Origin: Sphingomonas sp. AR_OL41
GTDB lineage: Bacteria > Pseudomonadota > Alphaproteobacteria > Sphingomonadales > Sphingomonadaceae
DNA length: 49,279 bases
Assembly (NCBI RefSeq): GCF_029911635.1
Contig: NZ_JARYTI010000037.1
Location: 1-49,279 of the forward strand
Direction of reading: 5' to 3'
Of the stretch, positions 33,788 through 41,988 are shown piece after piece. Each line of letters begins with the position of its first letter. The stretch's first letter is position 1. The notes below the pieces were generated by a model. It searched no databases and was not told the DNA's origin. It saw only the letters and a program-made list of their open reading frames with translations. The position numbers were made by a program, and so were the translations under genes.

Positions 33788-35373
33788 AACCCCTCGTCGT
33801 CATCGGTTTCCTCGGCTCCACGCTCGATGCGAGCAAGTTCGGGCCGACGCGCTGGGGCAAGTGGCGGCCGACCGTCGCGCTGGCGATGCATGAGGATTTG
33901 CGGATCGATCGCTTCGTGATGATCCATGCCGATATCCATGCGCGGCTCGCCGATTTCGTGGCGGCGGACATTGCGAGCGTTTCGCCCGAGACGACGGTCG
34001 ACAGGCGCATCATCAACTTCGCCGATCCGTGGGATTTCGAGGAAGTCTATGGCAAGCTGCTCGACTTCGCGCGCGATTATCCGTTCGATCCCGAGGCCGA
34101 GGATTATCTCGTCCACATCACCACCGGCACGCACGTCGCGCAGATCTGCCTGTTCCTGCTGACCGAGGCGCATTATCTGCCCGGGCGGCTGCTGCAGAGC
34201 CAGCCGGCGCGGATGGTCAATGGCAATGCGCCGGGCACCTGGAACATCATCGATCTCGACCTGTCGCGCTATGACAGCATCGCGACGCGTTTTGCCGCGG
34301 TCAGTGCGGAGAGCACCTCGTTCCTCAAATCGGGCATCGACACGAAGAATGCCGCGTTCAACCGGCTGATCGACGAGATTGAGCAGGTCGCGGTGCGATC
34401 GACCGCGCCGGTGCTGCTGATCGGGCCGACCGGTGCGGGCAAGAGCCAGCTGGCGCGGCGGATCTACGAACTGAAGCGGCTGAAGCATCAGCTGGCCGGG
34501 CCGTTCGTCGAGGTCAATTGCGCGACGCTGAAGGGCGATGGCGCGATGTCGGCGCTGTTCGGGCACAAAAAGGGATCGTTCACCGGCGCGGCGGCGGACC
34601 GACCCGGGCTGCTGCGTGCCGCCGACAAGGGGATGCTGTTCCTCGACGAGATCGGCGAGCTCGGTCTCGACGAGCAGGCGATGATTCTGCGCGCGATCGA
34701 GGACAAGCGCTTCCTGCCGGTCGGCGCCGATAGCGAGGCATCGTCGGCGTTTCAGCTGATCGCCGGGACCAATCGCGACCTTGGGCGCGCGGTGGCGGAG
34801 GGGCGGTTTCGCGACGATCTGTTTGCGCGGCTCAACCTGTGGACCTTCGCACTGCCGGGGCTGGCGGAGCGGCGCGAGGATATCGAGCCCAATCTCGATT
34901 ACGAACTCGACCGCTTTGCCGAGCGCGAGGGGCAGCGCGTGACCTTCAACCGCGAGGCGCGTGCGCGTTATCTGGCCTTCGCCACCGCGCCGGGCGCGGC
35001 GTGGCAGGGCAATTTCCGCGACCTGGCCGCGAGTGTGACGCGGATGGCGACGCTGTCGCCCAAGGGCCGCATCGATGGCGAAGCGGTTGCCGCCGAGATC
35101 GCGCGACTTGGGTCGCTATGGTCGCCGGGCGACAGCGGTGATGACGGCCTGGCGCGGTTGCTGAGCGAGGTTGCGCTCGCCGAGATCGACCCGTTTGACC
35201 GGGTGCAGCTTGCGGCGGTGGTGGCGACCTGCCGCCGCAGCCGCTCGCTGTCGGAAGCCGGGCGTGCGCTGTTCAGCGCGTCGCGCGCGCGACGCAGCTC
35301 GGCCAATGACGCCGACCGGCTGCGCAAATATCTCGCACGCTTCGGGCTGGAGTGGGGCGATCTTCACGCATAG
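33784..35373 (+). CDS. rtcR: Sigma-54-dependent activator RtcR
   Basis: 529 residues from GTG 33784. The N-terminal RtcR/CARF-type ligand domain (about 1-180) begins VVIGFLGSTLDASKFGPTRW and contains VHITTGTHVAQICLFLL. The AAA+ domain has Walker A GPTGAGKS (about 214-221), sigma-54 loop GSFTGA (about 264-269; Ser in place of the usual Ala, common in this family) and Walker B GMLFLDEIGEL. The C-terminal DNA-binding part ends RLRKYLARFGLEWGDLHA. RtcR is thought to be released from inhibition by an RNA-derived ligand and to activate the rsr-rtcBA promoter at 32962-32979. Confidence 0.96.
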   Translation: MKPLVVIGFLGSTLDASKFGPTRWGKWRPTVALAMHEDLRIDRFVMIHADIHARLADFVAADIASVSPETTVDRRIINFADPWDFEEVYGKLLDFARDYPFDPEAEDYLVHITTGTHVAQICLFLLTEAHYLPGRLLQSQPARMVNGNAPGTWNIIDLDLSRYDSIATRFAAVSAESTSFLKSGIDTKNAAFNRLIDEIEQVAVRSTAPVLLIGPTGAGKSQLARRIYELKRLKHQLAGPFVEVNCATLKGDGAMSALFGHKKGSFTGAAADRPGLLRAADKGMLFLDEIGELGLDEQAMILRAIEDKRFLPVGADSEASSAFQLIAGTNRDLGRAVAEGRFRDDLFARLNLWTFALPGLAERREDIEPNLDYELDRFAEREGQRVTFNREARARYLAFATAPGAAWQGNFRDLAASVTRMATLSPKGRIDGEAVAAEIARLGSLWSPGDSGDDGLARLLSEVALAEIDPFDRVQLAAVVATCRRSRSLSEAGRALFSASRARRSSANDADRLRKYLARFGLEWGDLHA

Positions 35374-35744
35374 CTGACGATCTCGAATTCGGTGCCGTCG
35401 GGGTCGAGGAAGTAGAAGCGACGGCCGGGTGCATAGTCGGCATGGTTGAACGGGACGAGGCCGGCTGCCACGACGCGGCGCTCGATCGCGTCGAGATCGT
35501 CGACGACGATGCCGATATGGTTGAGCGGGTTGCCCTTGGCGAAGGTGCTGGCCGGCGTGGCGGTGCCGGCAGGCGTATACAACGCGAGGTAGAAGCGATC
35601 GTCGCCGACATGGATGGTGTGCCCGCCCAGCAGCGAGGGACCGCGCCAGCGCTCATGCCAGTCGAACAGGCTGGCAACCAGCGCGGCGCTGGCATCGGGG
35701 TCGCGGACGGTGATGTTGACGTGTTCGATGAACGGTGCGGCCAT
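35364..35744 (-). CDS. VOC (glyoxalase/dioxygenase) family protein
   Basis: 126 residues from ATG 35744 (AAAGGAG 8 nt upstream). The fold is a paired beta-alpha-beta-beta-beta: FIEHVNITVRDPDASAALV, then LNHIGIVVDDLDAIERRVV and FYFLDPDGTEFEIVSYA. The His and Glu of the metal site (HVNITV, NHIGIV, GTEFEIV) are present. Its 3' end overlaps rtcR by 10 bp, convergent. A SoxR box lies in its promoter, which suggests a role in detoxifying quinones, redox-cycling drugs or their products. Confidence 0.85.
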   Translation of the reverse strand: MAAPFIEHVNITVRDPDASAALVASLFDWHERWRGPSLLGGHTIHVGDDRFYLALYTPAGTATPASTFAKGNPLNHIGIVVDDLDAIERRVVAAGLVPFNHADYAPGRRFYFLDPDGTEFEIVSYA

Positions 35745-35794
35745 GAAAATGCTCCTTTGGCGCGCGGATCGCGCGGCATTTGCGAGTCGTACAA

Positions 35795-35812
35795 CCTCAG
35801 CCTAAGTTGAGG
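35795..35812. promoter_or_regulatory. SoxR box between soxR and the VOC gene
   Basis: CCTCAGCCTAAGTTGAGG keeps the CCTCA...TGAGG arms of the canonical 18-bp SoxR operator. On the minus strand it lies between TTGACC (-35) and TACGAC (-10), which are 19 bp apart. That overlong spacer is the hallmark of MerR-family-activated promoters. Thus SoxR most likely activates the VOC gene. Confidence 0.85.
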
Positions 35813-35838
35813 TCAAGCGGGTTGCGACGGAGGGCGAA

Positions 35839-36294
35839 GTGACGGGCAAGGGTGACATGCTGTTGACGATCGGCGAGCTGGCGGGGCGCACCGGGCTGTC
35901 GGTATCGGCGATCCGTTTCTGGGAGGAGAAGGGGCTGGTCGAAGCGCTACGCACGCGCGGCGGCCAGCGCCGTTTCCTGCGTTCGGACATTCGTCGCCTG
36001 TCCTTTGCGTTGATCGCGCAGCAGCTCGGCTTTTCGCTGGAGGCGATCCGCGTCGAACTGACCGGCTTGCCGCAGGGCCGCACGCCGACCCAGGCAGACT
36101 GGAACCGGATCAGCCGTGGCTTTCGCCGCCAGCTCGATGCACGGATCGCGGCGATGGAGCGGATGCGTGACCGGCTCGACAACTGCATCGGCTGCGGCTG
36201 CCTGTCGTTGCGCAAATGCGCCTTGTACAATCCCGAAGACCGGCTCGGGGCCGAAGGGCCGGGGCCGCGTTATCTGGTCGCGCCGCGTTCGTGA
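35839..36294 (+). CDS. soxR: Redox-sensing MerR-family regulator SoxR
   Basis: 151 residues from GTG 35839 (GGAGG upstream; ATG 35857 is an alternative). The MerR-type helix-turn-helix LLTIGELAGRTGLSVSAIRF leads into the dimerisation helix. The [2Fe-2S] motif CIGCGCLSLRKCALYNP has the C-x2-C-x-C-x5-C spacing specific to SoxR. No soxS is present; as in other non-enteric bacteria, SoxR would control its targets directly, beginning with the divergent VOC gene. Confidence 0.95.
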   Translation: MTGKGDMLLTIGELAGRTGLSVSAIRFWEEKGLVEALRTRGGQRRFLRSDIRRLSFALIAQQLGFSLEAIRVELTGLPQGRTPTQADWNRISRGFRRQLDARIAAMERMRDRLDNCIGCGCLSLRKCALYNPEDRLGAEGPGPRYLVAPRS

Positions 36295-36310
36295 CGGCGC
36301 GGGCGCTCCC

Positions 36311-36502
36311 ATGGTGCAGGACAAGGTCGTTGTGGGCGGCGATTCCACGGTTCTCGGCGATGCCGAGCGCGCCGGCTGGAAGTACGCGAAAAACCCCTTG
36401 GTAGAAACCGGGAGCAGTTTTCCGGGCGGCTGCTGGGTGCAAGTCGCGGTCGCGCCAGCCGCAGAAAAGGCGCGGGTCTGGCCGTATCTTTCCTCCCATT
36501 GA
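36311..36502 (+). CDS. Small hypothetical ORF near prophage edge
   Basis: 63 codons starting MVQDKVVVGGDSTVLG and ending KARVWPYLSSH. There is no good ribosome site and no recognised domain. The region 36295-36642 otherwise contains no gene that I can support; it separates soxR from the phage module and holds the first copy of the TGATTCAAC motif. Confidence 0.3.
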   Translation: MVQDKVVVGGDSTVLGDAERAGWKYAKNPLVETGSSFPGGCWVQVAVAPAAEKARVWPYLSSH

Positions 36503-36602
36503 TGCCCGCTCAAACGGGATTGTCAGCGCTACCGGCAGCAGGGCGGGTGGCAAGCTTCATCGCCGTAAAACGCGGTGCTTGATGCCCGCCGGATCGTCAG
36601 CG

Positions 36603-36611
36603 TGATTCAAC
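36603..36611 (+). promoter_or_regulatory. Phage-module motif TGATTCAAC, copy 1
   Basis: It occurs in the context TCAGCGTGATTCAACCGAT, 31 bp upstream of the first phage ORF. It is shared with copies at 38651, 43010 and 48872. Candidate phage promoter or operator. Confidence 0.4.
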
Positions 36612-36642
36612 CGATCTCGCATCACCCCTATTGCCTACACCC

Positions 36643-36831
36643 ATGTGCATGCCATCCCCCCCCGAAGCCAAGACGCTGCCCGAGCGGCAGTCCCTGAAAC
36701 TCCCTGATGGCGGCGCCACCGCGCCGCGGGTCGACGACGATATCCGTCGACGACGCGCGCTGATGGCGACCGCCTATACCGGTGCGCTCGGCCTCGGCAG
36801 CGCGCCGACGACCACCCGGCTGGGAGGGTGA
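36643..36831 (+). CDS. Small phage protein upstream of portal
   Basis: 62 residues, MCMPSPPEAKTLP..., ending ATAYTGALGLGSAPTTTRLGG. Small proteins with a Gly/Ala/Thr-rich tail ending near LLG commonly precede podovirus portal genes. Its stop (36829-36831) is 6 bp before the portal ATG. The start could also be TTG 36631. Function unknown. Confidence 0.6.
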   Translation: MCMPSPPEAKTLPERQSLKLPDGGATAPRVDDDIRRRRALMATAYTGALGLGSAPTTTRLGG

Positions 36832-36836
36832 GCGCG

Positions 36837-38498
36837 ATGAACCAGGGAACGATCAAGCAGCGCTGCGACCGACGCCTGTCGGCGCTCAAGACGCTGCGCC
36901 AGCCCTATGAGGCGGAATGGCGCGAGATCGCGCAATTCGCCCAGCCGTCGCGCTCGCGCTTCCTCAACAGCGAACAGAATCGCAATTTCCGTCGCGCCAA
37001 CAAGGCGATCTTCAACAGCCACGCGATCCTCAGTTTCCGTACCCTGACCGGCGGCATGACCAGCGGCCTGTCGTCGCCGTCGCGACCCTGGTTCCGGCTG
37101 GCGCCCTATGACGCCGAGCTGGGCGGCGACAGCGCGGTGCGCACCTGGCTCGCCGAGGTCGAGCGGCGAATGTACGCTTTCCTCGCGGGCACCAATTTCT
37201 ACGGCGCGGTGAAATCGGGCTATGCCGAGATGGGCATGTTCGGCACCGAGGCGTGCGTGATGGTCGACCATCCCAAGGTCGGCGCGGTGTGCCATGCGCT
37301 GACGGCGGGCGAGTACTGGATCGCGCTGTCGAACGCGGCGGTCGCCGATACGCTCTATCGCCGCGCGCCGATGTCGGTGATGCAGGCGGTCAGCTCGTTC
37401 GGGCTGGAGAATGTCTCGACCTTCGTGCGCACCGCCTATGACAGCGGGCGCTATGACGACCAGGTGCCGGTGCTGCACGCGATCGAGCCCAATGACGATG
37501 TCGTGCCCGGCGCGCTGACCGCGCGCGGCAAGCCGTGGCGATCGGTCTATTGGGACGAGAATGACGGCGATGCCGGGCGTGTGCTGCGCGTCGAGGGTTA
37601 TGACGAGCAACCCTTTTGGGCGCCGCGCTGGGACACGATCGGCGGCGACACCTACGGCACCGCGCCGGGTTTCGACGCGTTGCCCGACATGCGCGAGCTG
37701 CAGTTGCAGACCAAGCGCAAGACGCAGGCGACGGCGTTTCTGGTCAAGCCCGAAAAGATCGTGCCGGCGACCGTCAAGCTGACCGGCGAGGCGGGCAATG
37801 TCGTGACCGCAAGCCAGGTCGATGCGCAGCAGGTGGTGGTGCCGTACCAGATCAACCCCGCCGCGATCGGCGCGATCATGGACGATGTGCAGCGCTGCGC
37901 CGAGGCGGTCGACCGGTTGACCTATGCCGACCTGTTCATGGCGATCACCAACATGCAGGGTATCCAGCCGCGCAACATCGAAGAAATCGCCAGCCGCAAC
38001 GAGGAGAAGCTGACCCAGCTCGGCCCGGTGATCGAGCGCGTGAATGGCGAGAAGCTGCAGGTGGCGATCGACCGCACCTTTGCGATCATGGAGCGCAAGC
38101 AGATGCTGCCGCCGGCGCCCGAGCATTTGCAGGGCGAGACGATCAAGGTCGATTTCGTCAGCATCCTGGCGCAGATGCAGCGCATGGTCGGGCTCGGCCA
38201 GATCGAGCGCACGGTATCGTTTGTCGGCAGCCTTGCGGCGCAATTCCCCGAGGCGAGCGACCGGCTCGATATCGATGCGGTGATCGACGACTATGCCGAC
38301 CGCGCCGGGGCGCCGCCGCGCATCATCCGCTCGGTCAAGGATGCGCAGGCGATGCGCGACAAGCGCGCGCAGGAACAACAGATGGAGAAGATGGCCTCGC
38401 TGGCCCAGCCTATGCAACGCGGCGCCGATGCGGCGCGGCTGTTGAGCGAGGCGGCGCAGAAGGCGGGGATGGTTGGCGGCGGGATGCCCGGCGCGTGA
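36837..38498 (+). CDS. Podovirus head-to-tail connector (portal) protein
   Basis: 553 residues from ATG 36837 (GGGAGGG 8 nt upstream). The pattern is that of the Bacteriophage head-to-tail connecting protein family (T7 gp8/BPP-1 type): RRLSALKTLRQPYEAEWREI, LTGGMTSGLSSPSRPWFRL, NFYGAVKSGYAEMGMFG and ELQLQTKRKTQATAFLVKP. The portal forms the dodecameric DNA gate of the capsid. No terminase gene lies upstream, where it would usually be. Confidence 0.93.
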   Translation: MNQGTIKQRCDRRLSALKTLRQPYEAEWREIAQFAQPSRSRFLNSEQNRNFRRANKAIFNSHAILSFRTLTGGMTSGLSSPSRPWFRLAPYDAELGGDSAVRTWLAEVERRMYAFLAGTNFYGAVKSGYAEMGMFGTEACVMVDHPKVGAVCHALTAGEYWIALSNAAVADTLYRRAPMSVMQAVSSFGLENVSTFVRTAYDSGRYDDQVPVLHAIEPNDDVVPGALTARGKPWRSVYWDENDGDAGRVLRVEGYDEQPFWAPRWDTIGGDTYGTAPGFDALPDMRELQLQTKRKTQATAFLVKPEKIVPATVKLTGEAGNVVTASQVDAQQVVVPYQINPAAIGAIMDDVQRCAEAVDRLTYADLFMAITNMQGIQPRNIEEIASRNEEKLTQLGPVIERVNGEKLQVAIDRTFAIMERKQMLPPAPEHLQGETIKVDFVSILAQMQRMVGLGQIERTVSFVGSLAAQFPEASDRLDIDAVIDDYADRAGAPPRIIRSVKDAQAMRDKRAQEQQMEKMASLAQPMQRGADAARLLSEAAQKAGMVGGGMPGA

Positions 38499-38530
38499 GT
38501 TGGCGGTTAGCCATATCCGTCTGCGAAGGC

Positions 38531-38638
38531 CTGTTCCCCGGCGGAGGCCGGGGTCCAGTTGGAAAAGCAGTGGTTGGCGAACGCGACGGCCATTTCAGAG
38601 AACTTCGCAACTGGACCCCGGCCTTCGCCGGGGAACAG
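38531..38638. repeat. Long REP-like palindrome, copy 2 (within phage module)
   Basis: The arms are 38531-38560 and 38609-38638, a 30-bp stem with one G-U/mismatch, starting CTGTTCCCCGGCGGAGGCCG. The arms match copy 1 at 30932-31032, but the loop sequence differs. It lies between the portal and Bbp19-like genes, in the intergenic space 38499-38687. Confidence 0.85.
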
Positions 38639-38650
38639 CGGCTTACAGGC

Positions 38651-38659
38651 TGATTCAAC
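38651..38659 (+). promoter_or_regulatory. Phage-module motif TGATTCAAC, copy 2
   Basis: Context AGGCTGATTCAACAAACC, 28 bp upstream of the Bbp19-like gene. Confidence 0.35.
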
Positions 38660-38687
38660 AAACCGACCGACCCGCTACCCCGGCGCG

Positions 38688-39023
38688 ATGATTGATCGTG
38701 CCGATGCCACCATCCTGATCGAGACGCCGGCGTTCCGGCGCTTGCTGTTCGCGGTGATCCGGGCGGGCGGCGTGTTCGATCCCGCCGCCAACCATGCCGA
38801 TGGGCGGCACCTGTTCTGTGCCGGTCGGCGGAGCCTCGCGCTCGAGCTGCTGCGCGCCTTCGAGGCGGTGCAGCCGGCGCAGGTGCCGGGCGGGGTGCCG
38901 GTGCTCACGTTGATTCAAACTCTCGGCGAAGCGGCGCAATCGGTGAGCAAGGAGAAAATGAGTGACCGACGATTTGATGCCTATGCCGAACTCGACGACG
39001 ATGACGGACGCGCCGCCGGGTGA
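38688..39023 (+). CDS. Bbp19-like phage protein
   Basis: 111 residues. The pattern FRRLLFAVIRAGGVFDP followed by GRRSLALELLRAF is that of the small Bbp19 family found next to capsid genes in Bordetella phage BPP-1-type podoviruses. The role is unknown. Its 3' end overlaps the next gene by 62 bp in another frame. Confidence 0.75.
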   Translation: MIDRADATILIETPAFRRLLFAVIRAGGVFDPAANHADGRHLFCAGRRSLALELLRAFEAVQPAQVPGGVPVLTLIQTLGEAAQSVSKEKMSDRRFDAYAELDDDDGRAAG

Positions 39024-39639
39024 TGCCGGCCTGGCGCCCGACAGCGGCGGCGGGTTCCATGACGAGTTCGACGCCATCGCGCCGACGGCGCTGGGCGAGG
39101 AGGGCGGCGAGCCCGGCGGGTCGTTCGACGATGACGGCGTGCCTGAAGCCTATGCGCTGACCCCGCCCGAGGGGCTGACGCTCGATGCCGCGGCGGTCGC
39201 AGCGGCGACGCCGGTGTTTCGCGAGCTCGGCCTGTCGAACGCCGCCGCCAACAAGTTGATGCCGGCCGCCGCGCAGTTCGCGCAACGCGTGCAGGACCAG
39301 GCCAACCGCCAGCTGCTCAGCCATGTCCAGGCCGAGCGCAAGGCGTGGCTCGATGCCGCGCGCGCCGACCCGGAGATTGGCGGGGCGAAGTGGGGCGAGA
39401 CGATCGCCACCGCCGCGTCGGCACTCGATCGCCTTGGCTTCGGCAAGGGCTCAGCATTTCGCAACCTGCTCGACGAGAGCGGGCTGGGAAACCATCCCGA
39501 CATGATCCGCGCCTTCGTCAAGGTCGGCAGGGCGGTATCCGAGGACAATGACTTCGTCCTCGGCGGCGGGATCCCGCGCACCCGGCGCGACACGGCGGAA
39601 ACGCTTTATCCCCACGACCACGCCAAGGAAGGGCAGTAA
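38962..39639 (+). CDS. Phage capsid assembly/scaffolding protein
   Basis: 225 residues from GTG 38962 (AAGGAG 7 nt upstream). The N-terminal half is acidic, Gly/Asp-rich and probably disordered. The C-terminal half is helical: AAQFAQRVQDQANRQLLSHV, then DPEIGGAKWGETIATAASAL and HPDMIRAFVKVGRAVSEDN. This layout and its position directly before the capsid gene match T7-like scaffold proteins. It overlaps the end of the Bbp19-like ORF. Confidence 0.82.
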   Translation: MTDDLMPMPNSTTMTDAPPGDAGLAPDSGGGFHDEFDAIAPTALGEEGGEPGGSFDDDGVPEAYALTPPEGLTLDAAAVAAATPVFRELGLSNAAANKLMPAAAQFAQRVQDQANRQLLSHVQAERKAWLDAARADPEIGGAKWGETIATAASALDRLGFGKGSAFRNLLDESGLGNHPDMIRAFVKVGRAVSEDNDFVLGGGIPRTRRDTAETLYPHDHAKEGQ

Positions 39640-39642
39640 ATC

Positions 39643-40668
39643 ATGGCCACGATCGGCAACACATTTCTCAATCTCATCGACATGAACAAGTCGGCGGGCG
39701 GGCGCGAGGCCCAGCTCGGCGAAGTGGTCGAGGTGCTGCGGCAGCTCAACCCGCTGATGGAAGACGCGGTGACGGCGGAGTGCAACATGGGCACGTTCCA
39801 TCGCCACATGATCCGCACCGGCCTGCCCACCGTCACCTGGGGCATGCTGTATCAGGGCATCCCGCAGTCGAAGTCGACGACGCAGCAGGTCGACGACACG
39901 ACCGGTTTCGTCGAGGGCCTGTCGACCGTCGACACGCGCCTGCTCGACATTTCGCCCAACCCGGCGGCGGTGCGGCTGAACGAGGCGCGCGGTTATCTTG
40001 AGGCGATGGCGCAGGAGGTCCAGAAGGGCTTTTTCTACCATGACACCTCGACCACGCCGGAGAAGTTCAAGGGCCTCGCGACGCGCTACGGCAAGATCGG
40101 TGGCGGCGGGGCCGGCAACCAGATCGTCAATGCCGGCGGTTCGGGCAGCGACAACACCTCGATCTGGTTCGTCACGCACGGCGACGCCTATACCACCTTG
40201 CTGCACCCCAAGGGTACCAAGGCCGGGGTAACGCGCGAGGACAAGGGCGAGCAGCGCACCGCCGACGGCAATGGCGCGGTCTATTACGTCAAGGAGGAGC
40301 TGTTCCGGCAGCATGTCGGTGTCGCCGTGCGTGACTGGCGCTTCAACGCGCGCATCGCGAACATCGATGTCAGCGACGTGCAGGCGGGGACGGTCGATCT
40401 CTACAAGTTCCTGCGCAAGGCCTATTACAAGCTGCAGGCACGCCGCGCGGTGAAGATGAGCGACGTGCCGGCGGTCGGCCGGACGGTCATCTACATGAAC
40501 CGCGACATGCTCGAGGCGCTCGACGCGCTCGCCACCAACAAGGGCGGTTCCGACAATTTCGTCCGCCTCACGCCGATGGAACTCGAGGGCAAGGAAGTGA
40601 TGTCGTACCGCGGCATCCCGATCCGCGAGACCGACGCGCTCATCAACGCCGAAGCGGTCGTCAGCTGA
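39643..40668 (+). CDS. Phage major capsid protein
   Basis: 341 residues, 3 bp after the scaffold stop. The sequence MATIGNTFLNLIDMNKSAGG, the Asn/Gly-rich TPEKFKGLATRYGKIG and the C-terminal DNFVRLTPMELEGKEVMSYRG are typical of BPP-1-type (Bbp17-like) major capsid proteins. Length and gene order (scaffold, capsid, cement) agree. It should form the HK97-fold shell. Confidence 0.9.
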   Translation: MATIGNTFLNLIDMNKSAGGREAQLGEVVEVLRQLNPLMEDAVTAECNMGTFHRHMIRTGLPTVTWGMLYQGIPQSKSTTQQVDDTTGFVEGLSTVDTRLLDISPNPAAVRLNEARGYLEAMAQEVQKGFFYHDTSTTPEKFKGLATRYGKIGGGGAGNQIVNAGGSGSDNTSIWFVTHGDAYTTLLHPKGTKAGVTREDKGEQRTADGNGAVYYVKEELFRQHVGVAVRDWRFNARIANIDVSDVQAGTVDLYKFLRKAYYKLQARRAVKMSDVPAVGRTVIYMNRDMLEALDALATNKGGSDNFVRLTPMELEGKEVMSYRGIPIRETDALINAEAVVS

Positions 40669-40691
40669 CATCGCGGCACGGGAGACTCATC

Positions 40692-41126
40692 ATGATTTTC
40701 GACAGCACGACCCTGTTCTCGAACGCCCAGGCGGTCACCGCCACGGCGGCTTCGACCAACATCATCGATCTCGGCGCGACCGGCACCGTCTTTGGCGCCG
40801 CCAGCGCGATCACGCGCGACATCGGCAAGGGCGCCGAGGTGCCGATCGGCATTCGCGTGGTCGAGGCGTTCAACAACCTCACCTCGCTGACCGTCACGGT
40901 CGAGACCGACGACAATGCCGGCTTCTCGTCGCCAACCACGGTGTGGACCTCGATCGGCTTTCCGGTGGCGGATCTCGTCCCCGGTGCACGGCTCCTGTTG
41001 CCCGACGAGGTGCCGGTGGGCGTCAGCGAGCGCTATGTCCGCCTGAAATACACCGTCGCCGGCACCGCGCCGACCACGGGCAAGATCACGGCGGGCATCG
41101 TCGCTGCGGTGCAGACCAATGGTTGA
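40692..41126 (+). CDS. Bbp16-like capsid cement protein
   Basis: 144 residues, MIFDSTTLFSNAQAVTATAA..., with SLTVTVETDDNAGFSSPTTV and VSERYVRLKYTVAGTAPTTG, a beta-rich jellyroll-type pattern. In BPP-1 the protein Bbp16 binds the outside of the capsid at this gene position. Start ATG 40692 follows a GGAG (40681-40684). Confidence 0.85.
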   Translation: MIFDSTTLFSNAQAVTATAASTNIIDLGATGTVFGAASAITRDIGKGAEVPIGIRVVEAFNNLTSLTVTVETDDNAGFSSPTTVWTSIGFPVADLVPGARLLLPDEVPVGVSERYVRLKYTVAGTAPTTGKITAGIVAAVQTNG

Positions 41127-41316
41127 TCCGGCGGTTGCGAAGCCGGGCGAGGCGTTGACCTACACGTCGCCACGCCCCGTCTATGTTGACGGCCATTACG
41201 TCGAGCCGGGCACCCCGTTCAGCACCAGCGCACGACCTGGCGCAGCCTGGATCAGGGCGGACGATGATCGGGGCGTGCCGGCAAGGGCCAGCCGGCCCCC
41301 GGCCCGCACGGCCTGA
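41119..41316 (+). CDS. Small phage structural-module protein
   Basis: 65 residues beginning MVDPAVAKPGEALTYTSPRP. The start overlaps the last codons of the cement gene (ATGGTTGA), which suggests coupled translation. It includes VDGHYVEPGTPFST, a possible short beta segment. No family recognised. Confidence 0.55.
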   Translation: MVDPAVAKPGEALTYTSPRPVYVDGHYVEPGTPFSTSARPGAAWIRADDDRGVPARASRPPARTA

Positions 41317-41446
41317 TCGGAGGCGCGCGTCCGGGCCTTCCGGGCGGGCGCTCCCCCGGCATTTTCAGGAACGGTGATCATTTCGCATTGTGCTGACGTG
41401 CGGTTCGCACGGTGCAGCGCGATGCCCAGGAACGAAGGACAATATC

Positions 41447-41956
41447 GTGCCTCACAACCCCGGCATTCCGGTGTCCGATGCAAATGCGCTGCCGATTGCG
41501 GGATCGCGCGTCGTCGGCCCGATCAAGTCATCGACTCCGATCGCGAACAGCGCCGCGACCTATGCGGCGCCAAAGTCGGTCGGGCCGATCATCATCATCC
41601 CGACCGGGCTGCCGGCAGGGACGACGCTGGTTTCTGCCACGGTGAAGATCAAGGCCCTGTTCGCCGATGTGACGACGGCGGTCGGCTTCAACTATATCTT
41701 CTTCGACGCGGCGCCGACGGCAACGCCCGACAACACCTCCCCGGCCTTTGTTGCCGCTGACCTTGCCAAGGCACTCGGCTTCGCGGCGGCGGCGGCGGTG
41801 GTGGGTACTACGGGCACGCTGATTTTCTGGACGCTGCAGGTGCCGCGCATGAATGTCGATGCGAGCGGCAACATCTATCTCGCGCTGAATGTCTCATCGA
41901 CGATGGTATTGGCGTCGGCCAATTGCTTGTCGTGGGAATTCAACGGTCTCTATTGA
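41447..41956 (+). CDS. Phage virion-associated hypothetical protein
   Basis: 169 residues from GTG 41447, chosen for the GAAGGA 8 nt upstream. The body is Ala/Thr/Val-rich and beta-strand in character (GPIIIIPTGLPAGTTLVSAT, TLIFWTLQVPRMNVDASGN), ending NCLSWEFNGLY. This suggests a secreted-like or virion decoration protein. The 130 bp before it (41317-41446) contain only GC-rich dyads. Function unknown. Confidence 0.6.
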   Translation: MPHNPGIPVSDANALPIAGSRVVGPIKSSTPIANSAATYAAPKSVGPIIIIPTGLPAGTTLVSATVKIKALFADVTTAVGFNYIFFDAAPTATPDNTSPAFVAADLAKALGFAAAAAVVGTTGTLIFWTLQVPRMNVDASGNIYLALNVSSTMVLASANCLSWEFNGLY

Positions 41957-41988
41957 CCGGCCTGCGGCTCAGCCGGCGCCCCGCAGGA

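Noticed and set aside
36116..36502. Longer version of the small ORF starting inside soxR
   Set aside because: The first 65 codons overlap soxR in another frame and look non-coding; only the 3' part after 36311 was kept, at low confidence.
36295..36642. Prophage attachment site at the left edge
   Set aside because: No tRNA, integrase or direct repeat visible here; the other edge is not in the window, so it cannot be tested.
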